A DNA stretch of 64,000 nucleotides from Ruminococcus sp. (GCA_016290875.1 JAEEVL010000008.1:1-64000), one strand, 5' to 3'; positions 37,902 through 47,632 are shown, counted from the first letter of the stretch. Program-made: numbers and translations. The notes: generated by a model from the letters alone, not told the origin.

Positions 37902-39101
37902 TTACTTTGAGATAAGCTCGAGAGTGTCTCTTGCAATGAGGAGCTCCTCATTTGTAGGAACAATCCAAACCTCAACCTTTGAATCAGGTGTTGAGAGCTT
38001 TGTGAGCTTGCCTCTTACAGACTTGTTGAGCTCCTTGTCGATCTTGATGCCGAAGTAGTCCATATCTGTGCAGGCACCCTCACGAACCTCCCATGAGTTC
38101 TCGCCGATACCGCCTGTGAAGAGGATAGCATCGAGACCGTTCATAGCAGCAGCGTAGGAACCGATGTACTTTCTGATCTCGTAGATGAGCATATCAGAAA
38201 CGAGCTGAGCTCTCTTGTTGCCCTCGTTAGCAGCAGCCTGAACGTCACGGTTGTCAGAACCAACACCGGATACTCCGAGGAAGCCTGACTTCTTGTTCAT
38301 ATACTCGCTCATCTCAGAAGGAGTAAAGCCGTGCTTGTCAGCAACGAATGTTACAGCGGAAGGATCAACACAGCCTGTACGTGTACCCATTACAACACCG
38401 TCAAGAGGAGTGAATCCCATTGAAGTATCAACGGACTTGCCGCCGTCAACAGCTGTGATAGAAGAACCGTTGCCGAGGTGGCATGAAACGATCTTGAGGT
38501 CCTTAACGTCCTTGCCCATAGCCTCTGCGAGAGCCTTGGAAACGAATCTGTGAGAAGTACCGTGGAAACCGTACTTTCTTACGTGGAGTGTCTCATAGTC
38601 ATCGTAGGGAAGACCGAACATGAAAGCCTTGGGGGGCATTGTCTGATGGAAAGCTGTATCGAATACAACTACCTGAGGAACGTTTGCGGGGATAACGCTC
38701 TTGCAGGCTCTGAGAGCGAGAGCATGAGCGTGGTTATGTACGGGAGCGAGTTCGCGGAGTTCATCGATCTTGTCGATAACTTCGTCAGTTACGAGAACGG
38801 ACTTGTCGAATACGTCAGCACCCTGTACTATACGGTGACCAACAGCTGAGATCTCGTCCATGCTGTCGATAACTTTAGCGTCACCTGTTGTAAGAGCTTC
38901 AACGAGCTTCATAAAAGCTTCTGTGTGAGTGGGGAAAGCACAATCCTGATCGAGAGTTCTTCCGTCGCTTGTCTTATGAGCGATATGACCGTCGATACCG
39001 ATACGGTCGCAGTTTCCCTTTGCGATAACGCTCTCATCGTCCATATTGATGAGCTGGTACTTAAGGGAAGAGCTTCCTGCATTAACAACTAAGATTATCA
39101 T
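37902..39101 (-). CDS. ackA: Acetate kinase
   Basis: The product is 399 residues from the ATG at 39101, chosen because the family begins MxILVxNAGSSSLKY and AAAGGA precedes it; an upstream start adds 11 unconserved residues. Motifs: NAGSSSLKYQLI at the N-terminus, VFDTAFHQTMP, and FTGGIGENS near the C-terminus. It makes acetate and ATP from acetyl phosphate, the main energy step in fermentation of cellulose sugars. No pta is adjacent. It is monocistronic. Confidence 0.95.
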   Translation of the reverse strand: MIILVVNAGSSSLKYQLINMDDESVIAKGNCDRIGIDGHIAHKTSDGRTLDQDCAFPTHTEAFMKLVEALTTGDAKVIDSMDEISAVGHRIVQGADVFDKSVLVTDEVIDKIDELRELAPVHNHAHALALRACKSVIPANVPQVVVFDTAFHQTMPPKAFMFGLPYDDYETLHVRKYGFHGTSHRFVSKALAEAMGKDVKDLKIVSCHLGNGSSITAVDGGKSVDTSMGFTPLDGVVMGTRTGCVDPSAVTFVADKHGFTPSEMSEYMNKKSGFLGVSGVGSDNRDVQAAANEGNKRAQLVSDMLIYEIRKYIGSYAAAMNGLDAILFTGGIGENSWEVREGACTDMDYFGIKIDKELNKSVRGKLTKLSTPDSKVEVWIVPTNEELLIARDTLELISK

Positions 39102-39325
39102 ATATGCAAATCCTTTCAAAATTTTATATTGCATATACTATTATATACTTTTTTTGAAAAAATGCAAGTCTTTTTTGCAAATTTTAGGCTTCGAGCTCGC
39201 GGGTTCAATGAAATATCGGCAAAAAAGACAAAATTGAACTGTGTTTTAGAGCGTAGTTGAGTATAAAGCCAAACTTAATGAAAAATTTATGAAATCCATT
39301 GAAATTTGAGAAAAGAGGTAGTAAA

Positions 39326-40528
39326 ATGAAAATCAGCGGTATTATCTGTGAGTACAATCCTTTTCACAATGGTCACCTGTATCATATCCGTGAAACTCGG
39401 AAACATGGTGCTACGCATATAGTTGCGGTAATGAGCGGAAACTTCGTCCAGCGCGGCGATGTTGCCATTATGGACAAGCTCGAACGTGCTCGTCTTGCGG
39501 TGCGTTCCGGAGCGGATCTCGTTATCGAGCTTCCGGTGCAGTACTGCCTTTCTTCGGCTGAGAATTTCGCCAAGGGAGCAGTATATCTTCTCAATGCGCT
39601 CGGAACTGTTGATGAGCTCTCATTCGGAAGCGAGTGCGGCGATACCGAGCTCCTTGAAAAGACTCTTGAAACTGTCGAGTATACGGCTCTTACGCGTTCG
39701 GACGAGATACGCAGTATAATGGAAAAAGGCTATACCTATCCCCGGGCTCTTAATTCTGTGATAAATGGTGCTGATCCTGAGATAGGCGAGATAATCTCAG
39801 AGCCTAATAACCTGCTTGCGATTGAGTATATGCGTTCACTAAGGGGATTTGCGTCCGGTATGACGCCGTTTACTATCAAGAGAGTCAGCGCTCCTCACGA
39901 TAGCAATGTGCCTGCCGGAGGATTTGCGAGCGCTTCGTATATACGTGAAAAATTTGCTTCAGAGCACAGTATCTCAGCCATAAGCGAGTATACTACTCCG
40001 CTCTGGGCAGATGCTATATCAGAGGCGAGGAGTAAGGGTGAGACAGCTGCTTTGTCAAGGCTCGAGAGAGTTCTCCTGTATAAGCTGAGAAGCACGGATA
40101 CAGACGAGATAGCAGAGATAAACGATGTAGGGCAGGGACTTGAGTACAGGATATATGGTGCAAGAATGGCAGGCTCTCTCGATGAACTGCTGTTCACAGT
40201 AAAGACAAAGAGATATACTATGGCAAGAATACGCAGGATAATGCTCTCTCTCCTTATCGGTATAACAAAAAACGATATGAAGCATCTTCCGCCGTACGGA
40301 AGGATACTTGCGTTCAACGAGAGGGGAAAAGAGATACTTGCTCAGGCAAAGGATACAGCTAAGATACCATATGCATCTTCGATAGCGAAGCTTGCCCGTC
40401 AGGGGGATACGGCAGAACGCTTTGCCAAGCTCGAGATAAGAGCTTCCGATGTCTATGGACTCGCACTTGAGACAGTGACCTCTGCTCAAAAGGATTATAA
40501 AGCAAAAATAATGATAGATATGGAGTAA
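39326..40528 (+). CDS. tmcAL: tRNA(Met) cytidine acetate ligase
   Basis: The product is 400 residues from the ATG at 39326, placed by AGAGG upstream and the start MKISGIICEYNPFHNGHLYH. That segment contains the HxGH nucleotidyltransferase signature, and AVMSGNFVQRGDVAI follows. The family (formerly YlbM/DUF795) uses acetate and ATP to make N4-acetylcytidine at the wobble position of elongator tRNA-Met. It begins a run of genes with short gaps that includes three more RNA-modification enzymes. Confidence 0.9.
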   Translation: MKISGIICEYNPFHNGHLYHIRETRKHGATHIVAVMSGNFVQRGDVAIMDKLERARLAVRSGADLVIELPVQYCLSSAENFAKGAVYLLNALGTVDELSFGSECGDTELLEKTLETVEYTALTRSDEIRSIMEKGYTYPRALNSVINGADPEIGEIISEPNNLLAIEYMRSLRGFASGMTPFTIKRVSAPHDSNVPAGGFASASYIREKFASEHSISAISEYTTPLWADAISEARSKGETAALSRLERVLLYKLRSTDTDEIAEINDVGQGLEYRIYGARMAGSLDELLFTVKTKRYTMARIRRIMLSLLIGITKNDMKHLPPYGRILAFNERGKEILAQAKDTAKIPYASSIAKLARQGDTAERFAKLEIRASDVYGLALETVTSAQKDYKAKIMIDME

Positions 40529-40533
40529 TTTTA

Positions 40534-41463
40534 ATGACGGCTGATTTTTTCAGATCAACTGCGGCTGCACTTGCGGCAGCTTTCATCTTCACCTCATGCG
40601 GCACGGAAGTGCCCGACAGTTCGACTCTTGAGAGGCATAACGCTGCGGCAGCTGCGGCTGATGTACCTGCAACAGTAGCGATAACAGAGCCTGAGACAGA
40701 AGCTCCTACAGAGCAGTTTACGATAGATGTTTCGTTACCGGAGGGTTATGTAACGCCTTTCTCCTGTATCACAGGAGAGGTAACGGCTGTTATGCAAAAG
40801 CCGGAACTTCCTACCGGCTGTGAGATAACTTCACTTACTACTCTGCTGAATTATCTCGGATTTGATGTTGATAAGATCACTATGGCTGACCGTTTCATGC
40901 CGATAACCTTTACCGGTGAAGTCGTTATGGACGAGGCTTTTGTAGGTGATCCGAGAATAGACGGCTTTGGCTGCAATGCAAATGTCATAGTGCAGGCAGC
41001 AGACAAATACTTTGCTTCTGTTGATTCTCCCTGCTATGGTGTTGATCTAACAGGAACTGAGTTCGATGATCTGATGTATCAGCTCGAAGAGGGCAGACCT
41101 GTTCTTGCATGGGTAACGATAGATCTGAGGGAATCTTATCCCGAAAAGGTATGGAAGGCTCAGAACGGCAAGGACCTCATATTTGACTGGTATCAGCATT
41201 GTGTGGTCGTGTACGGAATAGAACTGCCTGACGGCGATAATGATGGTAAGGTTACTGTTGCTGATCCCCTTGCCGGAAATGTTGTCTACCCATATTCAAA
41301 ATTCAAGAAAATGTATGATGTGCTCGGAAAGCAGGCTGTAGTCATCTGCGGAGATGCTTCTACTGAGGGACATCATGTAACGAGCGAAGCTGAAAGATCT
41401 GTCACTATGATGACAAAGACAGAACGCGAAGAAGCTTCTGCGGCAGCTAAAGCAGGTAACTGA
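40534..41463 (+). CDS. Lipoprotein with C39-like peptidase domain
   Basis: The product is 309 residues. The signal peptide ends FTSC (lipobox-like, Cys22), followed by an Ala/Glu/Thr-rich linker. A C39_2-type papain-like domain (about 80-275) has LPTGCEITSLTTLLNYLGF with the candidate nucleophile Cys96, His222 in WYQHCVVVYG and an Asp in VADPLAG. It lies outside the cell, anchored by lipid. C39_2 proteins are mostly uncharacterised; peptide or cell-wall amide cleavage is possible. It starts 5 nt after tmcAL and is followed by the HAD gene with 1 nt between. Confidence 0.8.
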   Translation: MTADFFRSTAAALAAAFIFTSCGTEVPDSSTLERHNAAAAAADVPATVAITEPETEAPTEQFTIDVSLPEGYVTPFSCITGEVTAVMQKPELPTGCEITSLTTLLNYLGFDVDKITMADRFMPITFTGEVVMDEAFVGDPRIDGFGCNANVIVQAADKYFASVDSPCYGVDLTGTEFDDLMYQLEEGRPVLAWVTIDLRESYPEKVWKAQNGKDLIFDWYQHCVVVYGIELPDGDNDGKVTVADPLAGNVVYPYSKFKKMYDVLGKQAVVICGDASTEGHHVTSEAERSVTMMTKTEREEASAAAKAGN

Positions 41464-41464
41464 T

Positions 41465-42124
41465 ATGATAAAGGGCGTAATTTTTGACCTTGACGGAACT
41501 GTTATAGATTCGATGAGCGTGTGGAACGACGTAGACAGGAATTTCCTGCGCGAGAACGGTATCACTTCGCCGTCAGAAGCTGTGTCCGATAAGGTTAGGA
41601 CGATGTCGGTAGATCAGGCAGCAAAGTTCTTCATCGACGAGCTTGGTATCGCGCATACGAAGGAGTATATCATAAACCGTATAGAAGAACTCGTTCGCAT
41701 AGAATATGAGGAGAATATCCAGCTGAAGCCCTATGTCAGGGAGCTTCTCGGCATACTCGATGAAAAAGGTATACCATACGGAGTTGCGACTGCAACATAC
41801 AAGAGCCTTGCATCTGCCGTGCTTAAAAGATGCGGCATATATGACAGGTTCAGATTTGTGCTGACGGACGCCGAATACCCAAATGGAAAGAAATTCCCGG
41901 ATATATTCCTCGGCGGCGCTGAACGCCTTGGTACTGAACCGTGTGACACTCTCGTTATCGAGGATTCGCTCCACTGTGTAGAGACTGCTGTGAATGCAGG
42001 CTTTGTGACAGCGGCTGTATACGACGAGATCTCGTCAGGCGACAGAGACAAGCTGAAAGAAACAGCGGATTACTATATCAGCTCTCTCAGGGAAGCTGAG
42101 AAGATCATCAACGGCGGAATGTGA
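41465..42124 (+). CDS. HAD-family phosphatase (beta-phosphoglucomutase-like)
   Basis: The product is 219 residues. HAD motif I is FDLDGTVIDS (nucleophile Asp9 region), motif II lies in GVATATY, and motif III/IV is IEDSLHCVETAVNAG. The helical cap between motifs I and II fits subfamily IA enzymes such as phosphoglycolate phosphatase or beta-phosphoglucomutase. The substrate is not predictable from sequence. Spacing of 1 nt from the upstream gene and 30 nt to mnmA shows it belongs to the same operon. Confidence 0.85.
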   Translation: MIKGVIFDLDGTVIDSMSVWNDVDRNFLRENGITSPSEAVSDKVRTMSVDQAAKFFIDELGIAHTKEYIINRIEELVRIEYEENIQLKPYVRELLGILDEKGIPYGVATATYKSLASAVLKRCGIYDRFRFVLTDAEYPNGKKFPDIFLGGAERLGTEPCDTLVIEDSLHCVETAVNAGFVTAAVYDEISSGDRDKLKETADYYISSLREAEKIINGGM

Positions 42125-42154
42125 GTTCCGTCTGTATTTTTGAAGGATAATGAT

Positions 42155-43231
42155 ATGAAAAGAGTTATGGTAGGAATGAGCGGAGGCGTTGACAGCTCTG
42201 TTGCGGCTCTTCTCCTGAGAGACAGGGGATTTGAAGTAATGGGTGTGACTCTCAAGCTCTTTTCTGATGAAGATATTTCAGAGGCGCAGAAGGAAGGAAA
42301 GACTTGCTGTGCGCTGTCAGATGTTATGGACGCAAAAAGCGTTGCAAGAAGACTCGGTTTCGAGCATCTTGTGTTCAACTTCAAGGACAATTTCCGCGAG
42401 CACGTTATGAAACAGTTTGCGGACAGCTATATATGCGGCAGAACTCCCAATCCCTGTATCGAGTGCAACCGCCATGTCAAGTTCGATAAGATGCTCAGAC
42501 GTGCACTTGAACTTGATTACGACTATATCGCCACCGGTCACTATGCTGTGAATGAGTTTGACGAGAAGAGCGGAAGGTACCTTCTGAAACGCCCTGCTGA
42601 TCGCAGCAAGGATCAGACATATGTGCTTTATTCGCTCACTCAGGAGCAGCTTGCGCATACGATATTTCCGCTTGGCAGTCTCGAAAAGTCACAGGTAAGG
42701 GATATAGCAGAGAAAGCCGGTCTTGTTAACTCGAACAAGCCTGACAGTCAGGATATATGTTTTGTACCTGACGGAGACTATGCCGGATTTATCCGCCGTT
42801 TTACTGGCTGTGAGACTCCATGTGGAAACTTCGTCGATATTCAGGGAAAAGTTCTCGGAGAGCATAAGGGTATCATCAATTACACGGTCGGTCAGCGAAA
42901 GCATCTTGGTATATCGCTCGGAAAGCCGGCTTACGTTGTGCGAAAAGACGTTGAAAGCAATACCGTCACTCTCGGAGACGAGTCAGATCTTTATACAAAG
43001 TCGCTCATAGCCGATGATTTCAATCTCATTTCCGTGCCTGAGATTAGTGAGCCAATGCGAGTTACCGCAAAGACTCGTTACAGTCAGAAAGAACAGCCGG
43101 CGGTCGTTTCTTACCTTGGGGACGGCAGATATATGGTCGAATTTGACGAGCCGCAGAGAGCGGTCACAAGCGGACAGGCTGTAGTTCTCTATGACGGGGA
43201 TGTTGTTGTCGGCGGAGGAACGATAATATGA
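42155..43231 (+). CDS. mnmA: tRNA-specific 2-thiouridylase MnmA
   Basis: The product is 358 residues from the ATG at 42155 (GAAGGA upstream; a TTG 5 codons earlier is less likely). The PP-loop MSGGVDSSVAALLL is near the start. The first catalytic Cys is in PNPCIECNRHVKF and the second in DICFVPDGDYAGF. It thiolates U34 of tRNA-Lys, -Glu and -Gln. Its stop overlaps the start of the next gene (ATGA). Confidence 0.95.
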   Translation: MKRVMVGMSGGVDSSVAALLLRDRGFEVMGVTLKLFSDEDISEAQKEGKTCCALSDVMDAKSVARRLGFEHLVFNFKDNFREHVMKQFADSYICGRTPNPCIECNRHVKFDKMLRRALELDYDYIATGHYAVNEFDEKSGRYLLKRPADRSKDQTYVLYSLTQEQLAHTIFPLGSLEKSQVRDIAEKAGLVNSNKPDSQDICFVPDGDYAGFIRRFTGCETPCGNFVDIQGKVLGEHKGIINYTVGQRKHLGISLGKPAYVVRKDVESNTVTLGDESDLYTKSLIADDFNLISVPEISEPMRVTAKTRYSQKEQPAVVSYLGDGRYMVEFDEPQRAVTSGQAVVLYDGDVVVGGGTII

Positions 43232-44238
43232 AACGGACTGCGCTGCTTGTTGTCGATGCTCAGAATCTGCTGTTTGATGAAAGACTTTATGCCTTAGAGC
43301 CGCTTGTTATGAATATTCAGCGCCTTATATACCATTCTCGTATGTACGGAGTTGAAGTAATATATGTTCGTCACGATGATGGCGAGGGCAAACCTCTCTC
43401 AAAGGGCAGCGACGGTTTTGAGGTATATGATGGATTTGCTCCTATGAACGGTGAGAGGATCTTCGATAAGACCGTGAACAGTCCTTTCCGTGACAGCGGA
43501 CTTCTTGAATACCTGCGCAAAAAAGGCACGGAAAAACTCATCGTTGTTGGTTTGCAGACTGATTACTGTATTGACGCAACTGTCAAATGCGGCTTTGAGC
43601 ATGGTTTTGAGATGATAGTTCCCGAATACTGTAATTCAACTTTTGACAATGAATTTATGACGGCGGAGCAGACTTACCGCTATTATAACAGCTTCATGTG
43701 GAAAAACAGGTACGCTCGCTGTGTCGATATGAGAGAAGCACTTGATATAATACGTGATCATAAGGATAAACCTGAGTTTAGCAGATTTAATGAGACACAT
43801 ATCAGAAGAGCGACCAAAGAAGATGCTTCGAGAATTGCGGAGATACTTGTGTTTGCTAAACGAATGAAGTATCGCTCTATTTTTAATGACGATGCATATT
43901 CATTCGGAGAATTACAAGTTATTCCTGTCGCAGAAAAGTACCTTGAAAACGGTTTTCTGAACAATATGTTCCTTTATGATGACGGAATTATAAAAGGACT
44001 TATCCGCATAGAGAAAGAAGAAATCGTTGAATTATATGTTGATCATTTCTTTCAAGGTCAGGGCGTCGGCTCAGAATTGATCGAATATGCCAAAGAAAAA
44101 TATGCAGTCAATTTTCTTTGGACGATAGAAAAGAATATTGATGCTGTCCGCTTTTATGAGGCACACGGTTTTCATCTTACGGAAACAAAAAAGTATGAAG
44201 AAGGAACTACTGAATATATTGTAATGATGAGAAGATAA
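43228..44238 (+). CDS. Fusion of a cysteine hydrolase (isochorismatase-like) and a GNAT acetyltransferase
   Basis: The product is 336 residues. Residues 1-180 are an isochorismatase-like hydrolase with Asp10 (VVDAQN), a Lys near 80 and Cys114 (QTDYCIDATVKCG). Residues about 190-335 are a GNAT N-acetyltransferase (THIRRATKEDASRIAEI, then the acetyl-CoA loop FFQGQGVGSELIEYA). Each half is a complete family member. The second half is visibly richer in A/T than its neighbours, so it may have been added more recently. The substrate is unknown; a nicotinamidase/pyrazinamidase-type amide is possible for the first half. Confidence 0.85.
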   Translation: MKRTALLVVDAQNLLFDERLYALEPLVMNIQRLIYHSRMYGVEVIYVRHDDGEGKPLSKGSDGFEVYDGFAPMNGERIFDKTVNSPFRDSGLLEYLRKKGTEKLIVVGLQTDYCIDATVKCGFEHGFEMIVPEYCNSTFDNEFMTAEQTYRYYNSFMWKNRYARCVDMREALDIIRDHKDKPEFSRFNETHIRRATKEDASRIAEILVFAKRMKYRSIFNDDAYSFGELQVIPVAEKYLENGFLNNMFLYDDGIIKGLIRIEKEEIVELYVDHFFQGQGVGSELIEYAKEKYAVNFLWTIEKNIDAVRFYEAHGFHLTETKKYEEGTTEYIVMMRR

Positions 44239-44249
44239 AAAGGAAAAAT

Positions 44250-44972
44250 ATGGAATACAAATACGAAAAACTAACCGATAAAATATATGTCTGTGCCAGC
44301 AGCGATCACCGCTTCGGCACGGACGCTTTTCTGCTTGCACACTTCTCGCAGTACCGCCGCAAGGATAAGGCTTGTGATCTCGGAACAGGCTGCGGTATAA
44401 TTCCTCTGATAATGCAGAAACAGCTGCCTCCGCAGGTGACCTATGCGGTGGATATACAGGAGGGAGCGATAGAGCAGTTAAAGCTTGGTATGGAGCACAG
44501 CGAGACAGAGGGGATTGTCCCTGTATGTGCTGACCTCAAGGAACTCTGGGAAGGTGCACCTCTCGGACAGCTTGACCTCGTTACCTGCAATCCGCCTTAC
44601 AAAGCAGACAATGCAGGCTTTCAGAGCGCGATAACAGCTCAGAGGATAGCGCGCCACGAGATAATGTGCAATATAGACGATGTTTGTGCGGCTGCGGAAA
44701 AGCTCCTGAAATTCGGCGGCAGACTCTGTGTCTGCAACCGTCCGGAAAGGCTCAGCGACGTTATATATGCTATGAAGTCACACAACATAGAGCCAAAGCG
44801 TCTTAGAATGGTGTCGAAAGGACCGGAGGAAGCACCGTGGCTTTTCCTTATCGAGGGTAAAAAAGGCTCAAAGCCGTTTATGAAGATAGAACCGCAGCTT
44901 TATATACGCAGCGGAGATGGCTTCTCGGACGAGCTTCAGATGATATACAACACCGGAAAGGAGCAGTTATGA
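44250..44972 (+). CDS. tRNA1(Val) adenine-N6 methyltransferase-like protein
   Basis: The product is 240 residues. The SAM-binding CDLGTGCGIIPL and the catalytic TCNPPYKAD (NPPY) motifs place it with TrmN6/YfiC-type N6-adenine methyltransferases. The N-terminal HRFGTDAFLLAHF fits as well. It should modify A37 of tRNA-Val, or a close relative. It starts 11 nt after the fusion gene and overlaps rsmI by 4 nt. Confidence 0.85.
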   Translation: MEYKYEKLTDKIYVCASSDHRFGTDAFLLAHFSQYRRKDKACDLGTGCGIIPLIMQKQLPPQVTYAVDIQEGAIEQLKLGMEHSETEGIVPVCADLKELWEGAPLGQLDLVTCNPPYKADNAGFQSAITAQRIARHEIMCNIDDVCAAAEKLLKFGGRLCVCNRPERLSDVIYAMKSHNIEPKRLRMVSKGPEEAPWLFLIEGKKGSKPFMKIEPQLYIRSGDGFSDELQMIYNTGKEQL

Positions 44973-45802
44973 GCGGCACACTTTACATAATCGGAACGCC
45001 TATCGGCAATATGGAGGACATCACTCTCCGTCAGCTGCGTATGCTGGAGGAAGTGGATTTCATATGCGCGGAGGATACACGCGTAACGCTGAAGCTCCTC
45101 AACCGCTATGAGATAAAGAAGCAGCTCGTCAGCTTCCATGAACACAGCACAGAAGCTGAAGCTGAGCAGATAATCGGCAGACTTATTTCCGGTGAGAGCT
45201 GCGGAGTCGTTACCGATGCAGGTATGCCTTGCATATCAGATCCGGGCGAAGTGCTGGTGAAGCTGTGTGCGGAAAAGGGGATAGACGTTAAGGTAGTTCC
45301 CGGACCGAGCGCGGTCGTATCTGCGGTAGCTCTTTCGGCTATGGGGGCAAAACGTTTTATGTTTGAAGGCTTTCTTCCTGTTCCAAAGAAAGAACGTGCT
45401 GAACGTCTTGAGCTCCTGCGCGGCGAAACGGGACTTATGGTATTCTACGAAGCACCGCACAAGCTGAAGACTACACTTGCTGATCTTTGTGATTTCTTCG
45501 GCGGTGAGAGAAAGATAGCGCTCTGCCGTGAGCTCACCAAGATACATGAGGAAGTGCTGAGGATGACTCTTGCAGAGGCTTGCAGCTACTACTCCGAACA
45601 TGAGCCTAAAGGCGAATTTGTACTGGTACTGGAAGGAGCTTCCGGAGATGCAGACGAGGAAATAACCATAGAACAGGCACTCGAACAGGTACGCAGACTG
45701 GTAGATATGGGCGAAAGACCGGTAGATGCCTGCAAAGCTGTTGCAAAGGAAAGCGGACTGAGAAAAAGCGATATTTATGCCGCTTTTTGCGCTGAAAAAT
45801 GA
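44969..45802 (+). CDS. rsmI: 16S rRNA (cytidine-1402-2'-O) methyltransferase
   Basis: The product is 277 residues. The N-terminal GTPIGNMEDITLRQL and AEDTRVT, the GxPxISDPG loop (AGMPCISDPG) and VPGPSAVVSA all match RsmI of the tetrapyrrole-methylase fold. It modifies the decoding site of the small ribosomal subunit. In Firmicutes rsmI commonly follows a TrmN6-like gene, as here. ATGA overlap joins it to the upstream gene. Confidence 0.95.
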   Translation: MSGTLYIIGTPIGNMEDITLRQLRMLEEVDFICAEDTRVTLKLLNRYEIKKQLVSFHEHSTEAEAEQIIGRLISGESCGVVTDAGMPCISDPGEVLVKLCAEKGIDVKVVPGPSAVVSAVALSAMGAKRFMFEGFLPVPKKERAERLELLRGETGLMVFYEAPHKLKTTLADLCDFFGGERKIALCRELTKIHEEVLRMTLAEACSYYSEHEPKGEFVLVLEGASGDADEEITIEQALEQVRRLVDMGERPVDACKAVAKESGLRKSDIYAAFCAEK

Positions 45803-45852
45803 ACATTTTTAGAGTTTTGTGTGATAAACGTGTGAAAACTTGTGCAATATCC

Positions 45853-45881
45853 TTGCAATTTATAAGATAATGTGGTATAAT
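45853..45881 (+). promoter_or_regulatory. Promoter of the PHP gene
   Basis: TTGCAA (45853-45858), 17-nt spacer, TATAAT (45876-45881), extended -10 TGG. Confidence 0.75.
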
Positions 45882-45965
45882 TACTGTCGGTTTTGTATAT
45901 AGTATAAAATATACAAACTAAATTTGCAGCTTCAAAGCAGAAATACTGCTGAGAAGGAGGTAATT

Positions 45966-46799
45966 ATGATTTGTGATCTGCATTGTCATACTAAGTTGTC
46001 GGATGGTTCACTCGGTATAGAGGACATAATAGATCAGGCAAAACGTACTAACATCGATTGGCTTTCCATCACAGACCACGATACTATGGCTTCATTTTCC
46101 CGTGCTCACGTTCTCGGAGAGAGAGCCGGAGTAAAGATACTTCCCGGTGTAGAGCTCTCGGCGTGGGACAAAGCCCGTAACAGCAAGGTTCATATCCTCT
46201 GTTATGCTCCGCAGAAACCTGACCGCCTTGAGGGACTCTGCCTCAAGTGCTGTGAGATAAGAAAAGAATGCTCAAAGGAAATGATAGATAAGGTAATGGA
46301 GAAATTTCCCATAACCCTCGAGAGCATACTCAAGCATACCACATCATCAAAGAGTATCTTCAAGCAGCACATCATGCGTGCGCTTATAAGCTACGGCTAC
46401 GCTCTTGAATTCTACGGTGATCTTGACCGGGAGCTCTTCAATCCTCAGGTCGGAAGCTGCTACGTAGAGCGTGAATACCCTGATGTTAATTTTGTTATTG
46501 ACCTTATACATACTGCAAAGGGCGTTGCTGTAATGGCTCACCCTGCACAGTACGATAATATAGAGCTCCTTGAGGAGCTCGCAAAGAAAGGCAAGATAGA
46601 CGGCGTAGAAATCGGACATCACTCAGCTGATGAGGCTTACCGCAAGGAGCTTTCTGCTATCTCTGAGAAGTACGGTCTTATAGAGACCGGCGGCTCTGAT
46701 TTCCACGGACTTTACAATGCTGTGCCGACTCATCTTGGAAGTGAGACTACTACAAAGGAAAATCTTGACAGGATAATCAAGCTCGCATCAAAGATGTAA
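45966..46799 (+). CDS. PHP-domain phosphoesterase
   Basis: The product is 277 residues from the ATG at 45966 (AAGGAGG at 45954-45960). Metal-binding motifs of the PHP family are in order: DLHCHTKLSDGS, SITDHDT, the central HPAQ and the C-terminal GGSDFHG. Similar stand-alone PHP proteins hydrolyse nucleoside 3',5'-bisphosphates or RNA ends (RNase AM/TrpH). This is the most likely role, but it is not certain from sequence. A YdcF-like gene follows after 19 nt. Confidence 0.85.
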   Translation: MICDLHCHTKLSDGSLGIEDIIDQAKRTNIDWLSITDHDTMASFSRAHVLGERAGVKILPGVELSAWDKARNSKVHILCYAPQKPDRLEGLCLKCCEIRKECSKEMIDKVMEKFPITLESILKHTTSSKSIFKQHIMRALISYGYALEFYGDLDRELFNPQVGSCYVEREYPDVNFVIDLIHTAKGVAVMAHPAQYDNIELLEELAKKGKIDGVEIGHHSADEAYRKELSAISEKYGLIETGGSDFHGLYNAVPTHLGSETTTKENLDRIIKLASKM

Positions 46800-46818
46800 G
46801 ATAAAAACAGGGAGACAA

Positions 46819-47610
46819 ATGACGGAATTTATAAGAAAAGAGAATGTTAAGATAATACCGGCTGTTATTTCATTCATTTTGCTGCTGGTGTTTATTGCAC
46901 CGCTGTTCAAACGTATTGTCAATATCGGAAATCTTTTCGGTATGGCTGTTGCAGGTACTATGACTCTTGTATTCGTCTTTTACGGAAGGACTGCCGGCAA
47001 GCTGAAAGCGCTGTGTGAAAGTACAGCAGGAAAGGCTTTTGTCTGCATATGCTGTGGACTCGCTGCTGCTTTTGTCGTGTATGCACTGACAGTCAGCGTG
47101 TTTATGGCAAGTTCAGCTGTTGCACGTCCTGATAACAGTGATACGACTCTTGTTGTGCTCGGTTGTCGGGCAAAGAACGGTTATCCCAGCAAAATGCTGA
47201 GATATCGTCTTGACGCCGCCTGCGAATTCCTTGACGAAAACGATAGTGTAAAGGTAGTCGTTTCGGGCGGTAAGGGCAAAGACGAAGCCACGACAGAAGC
47301 GTGGGCGATGAAGCAATATCTTGTTGCGAAGGGCGTTGCTCCTGAGCGAATATTTATGGAGGATAAGTCCGTAAATACCGAACAGAACCTGAAGTATTCG
47401 ATGGATATCATCAGGCAGGCGGGGCTGAGTCAGAACATAACTATCGTTACTGACGGTTATCATCAGCTTCGTGCAAAAATGATTGCGAAGAAGATCGGAA
47501 TCGACGATACCTGCGCAATATCAGCGGATACATCGAAGATACTGCTCCCGACCTACTGGGTGAGAGAGTGGTTTGCGATACCGTATTATCTGATACGCGG
47601 AAAAGCGTAA
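46819..47610 (+). CDS. YdcF/SanA-family (DUF218) membrane protein
   Basis: The product is 263 residues. Three membrane helices fill the first ~95 residues, followed by the DUF218 domain: LVVLGCRAKNG, a VVVSGGKG turn, EDKSVNTEQNL and VTDGYHQLRA. Related proteins (SanA, ElyC) act in envelope and peptidoglycan-precursor homeostasis; the biochemical reaction is not established. AGGGAG lies upstream of the ATG. It is the second gene of a unit with the PHP protein. Confidence 0.8.
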   Translation: MTEFIRKENVKIIPAVISFILLLVFIAPLFKRIVNIGNLFGMAVAGTMTLVFVFYGRTAGKLKALCESTAGKAFVCICCGLAAAFVVYALTVSVFMASSAVARPDNSDTTLVVLGCRAKNGYPSKMLRYRLDAACEFLDENDSVKVVVSGGKGKDEATTEAWAMKQYLVAKGVAPERIFMEDKSVNTEQNLKYSMDIIRQAGLSQNITIVTDGYHQLRAKMIAKKIGIDDTCAISADTSKILLPTYWVREWFAIPYYLIRGKA

Positions 47611-47632
47611 TTGTTACTATTATAATAAGAAG

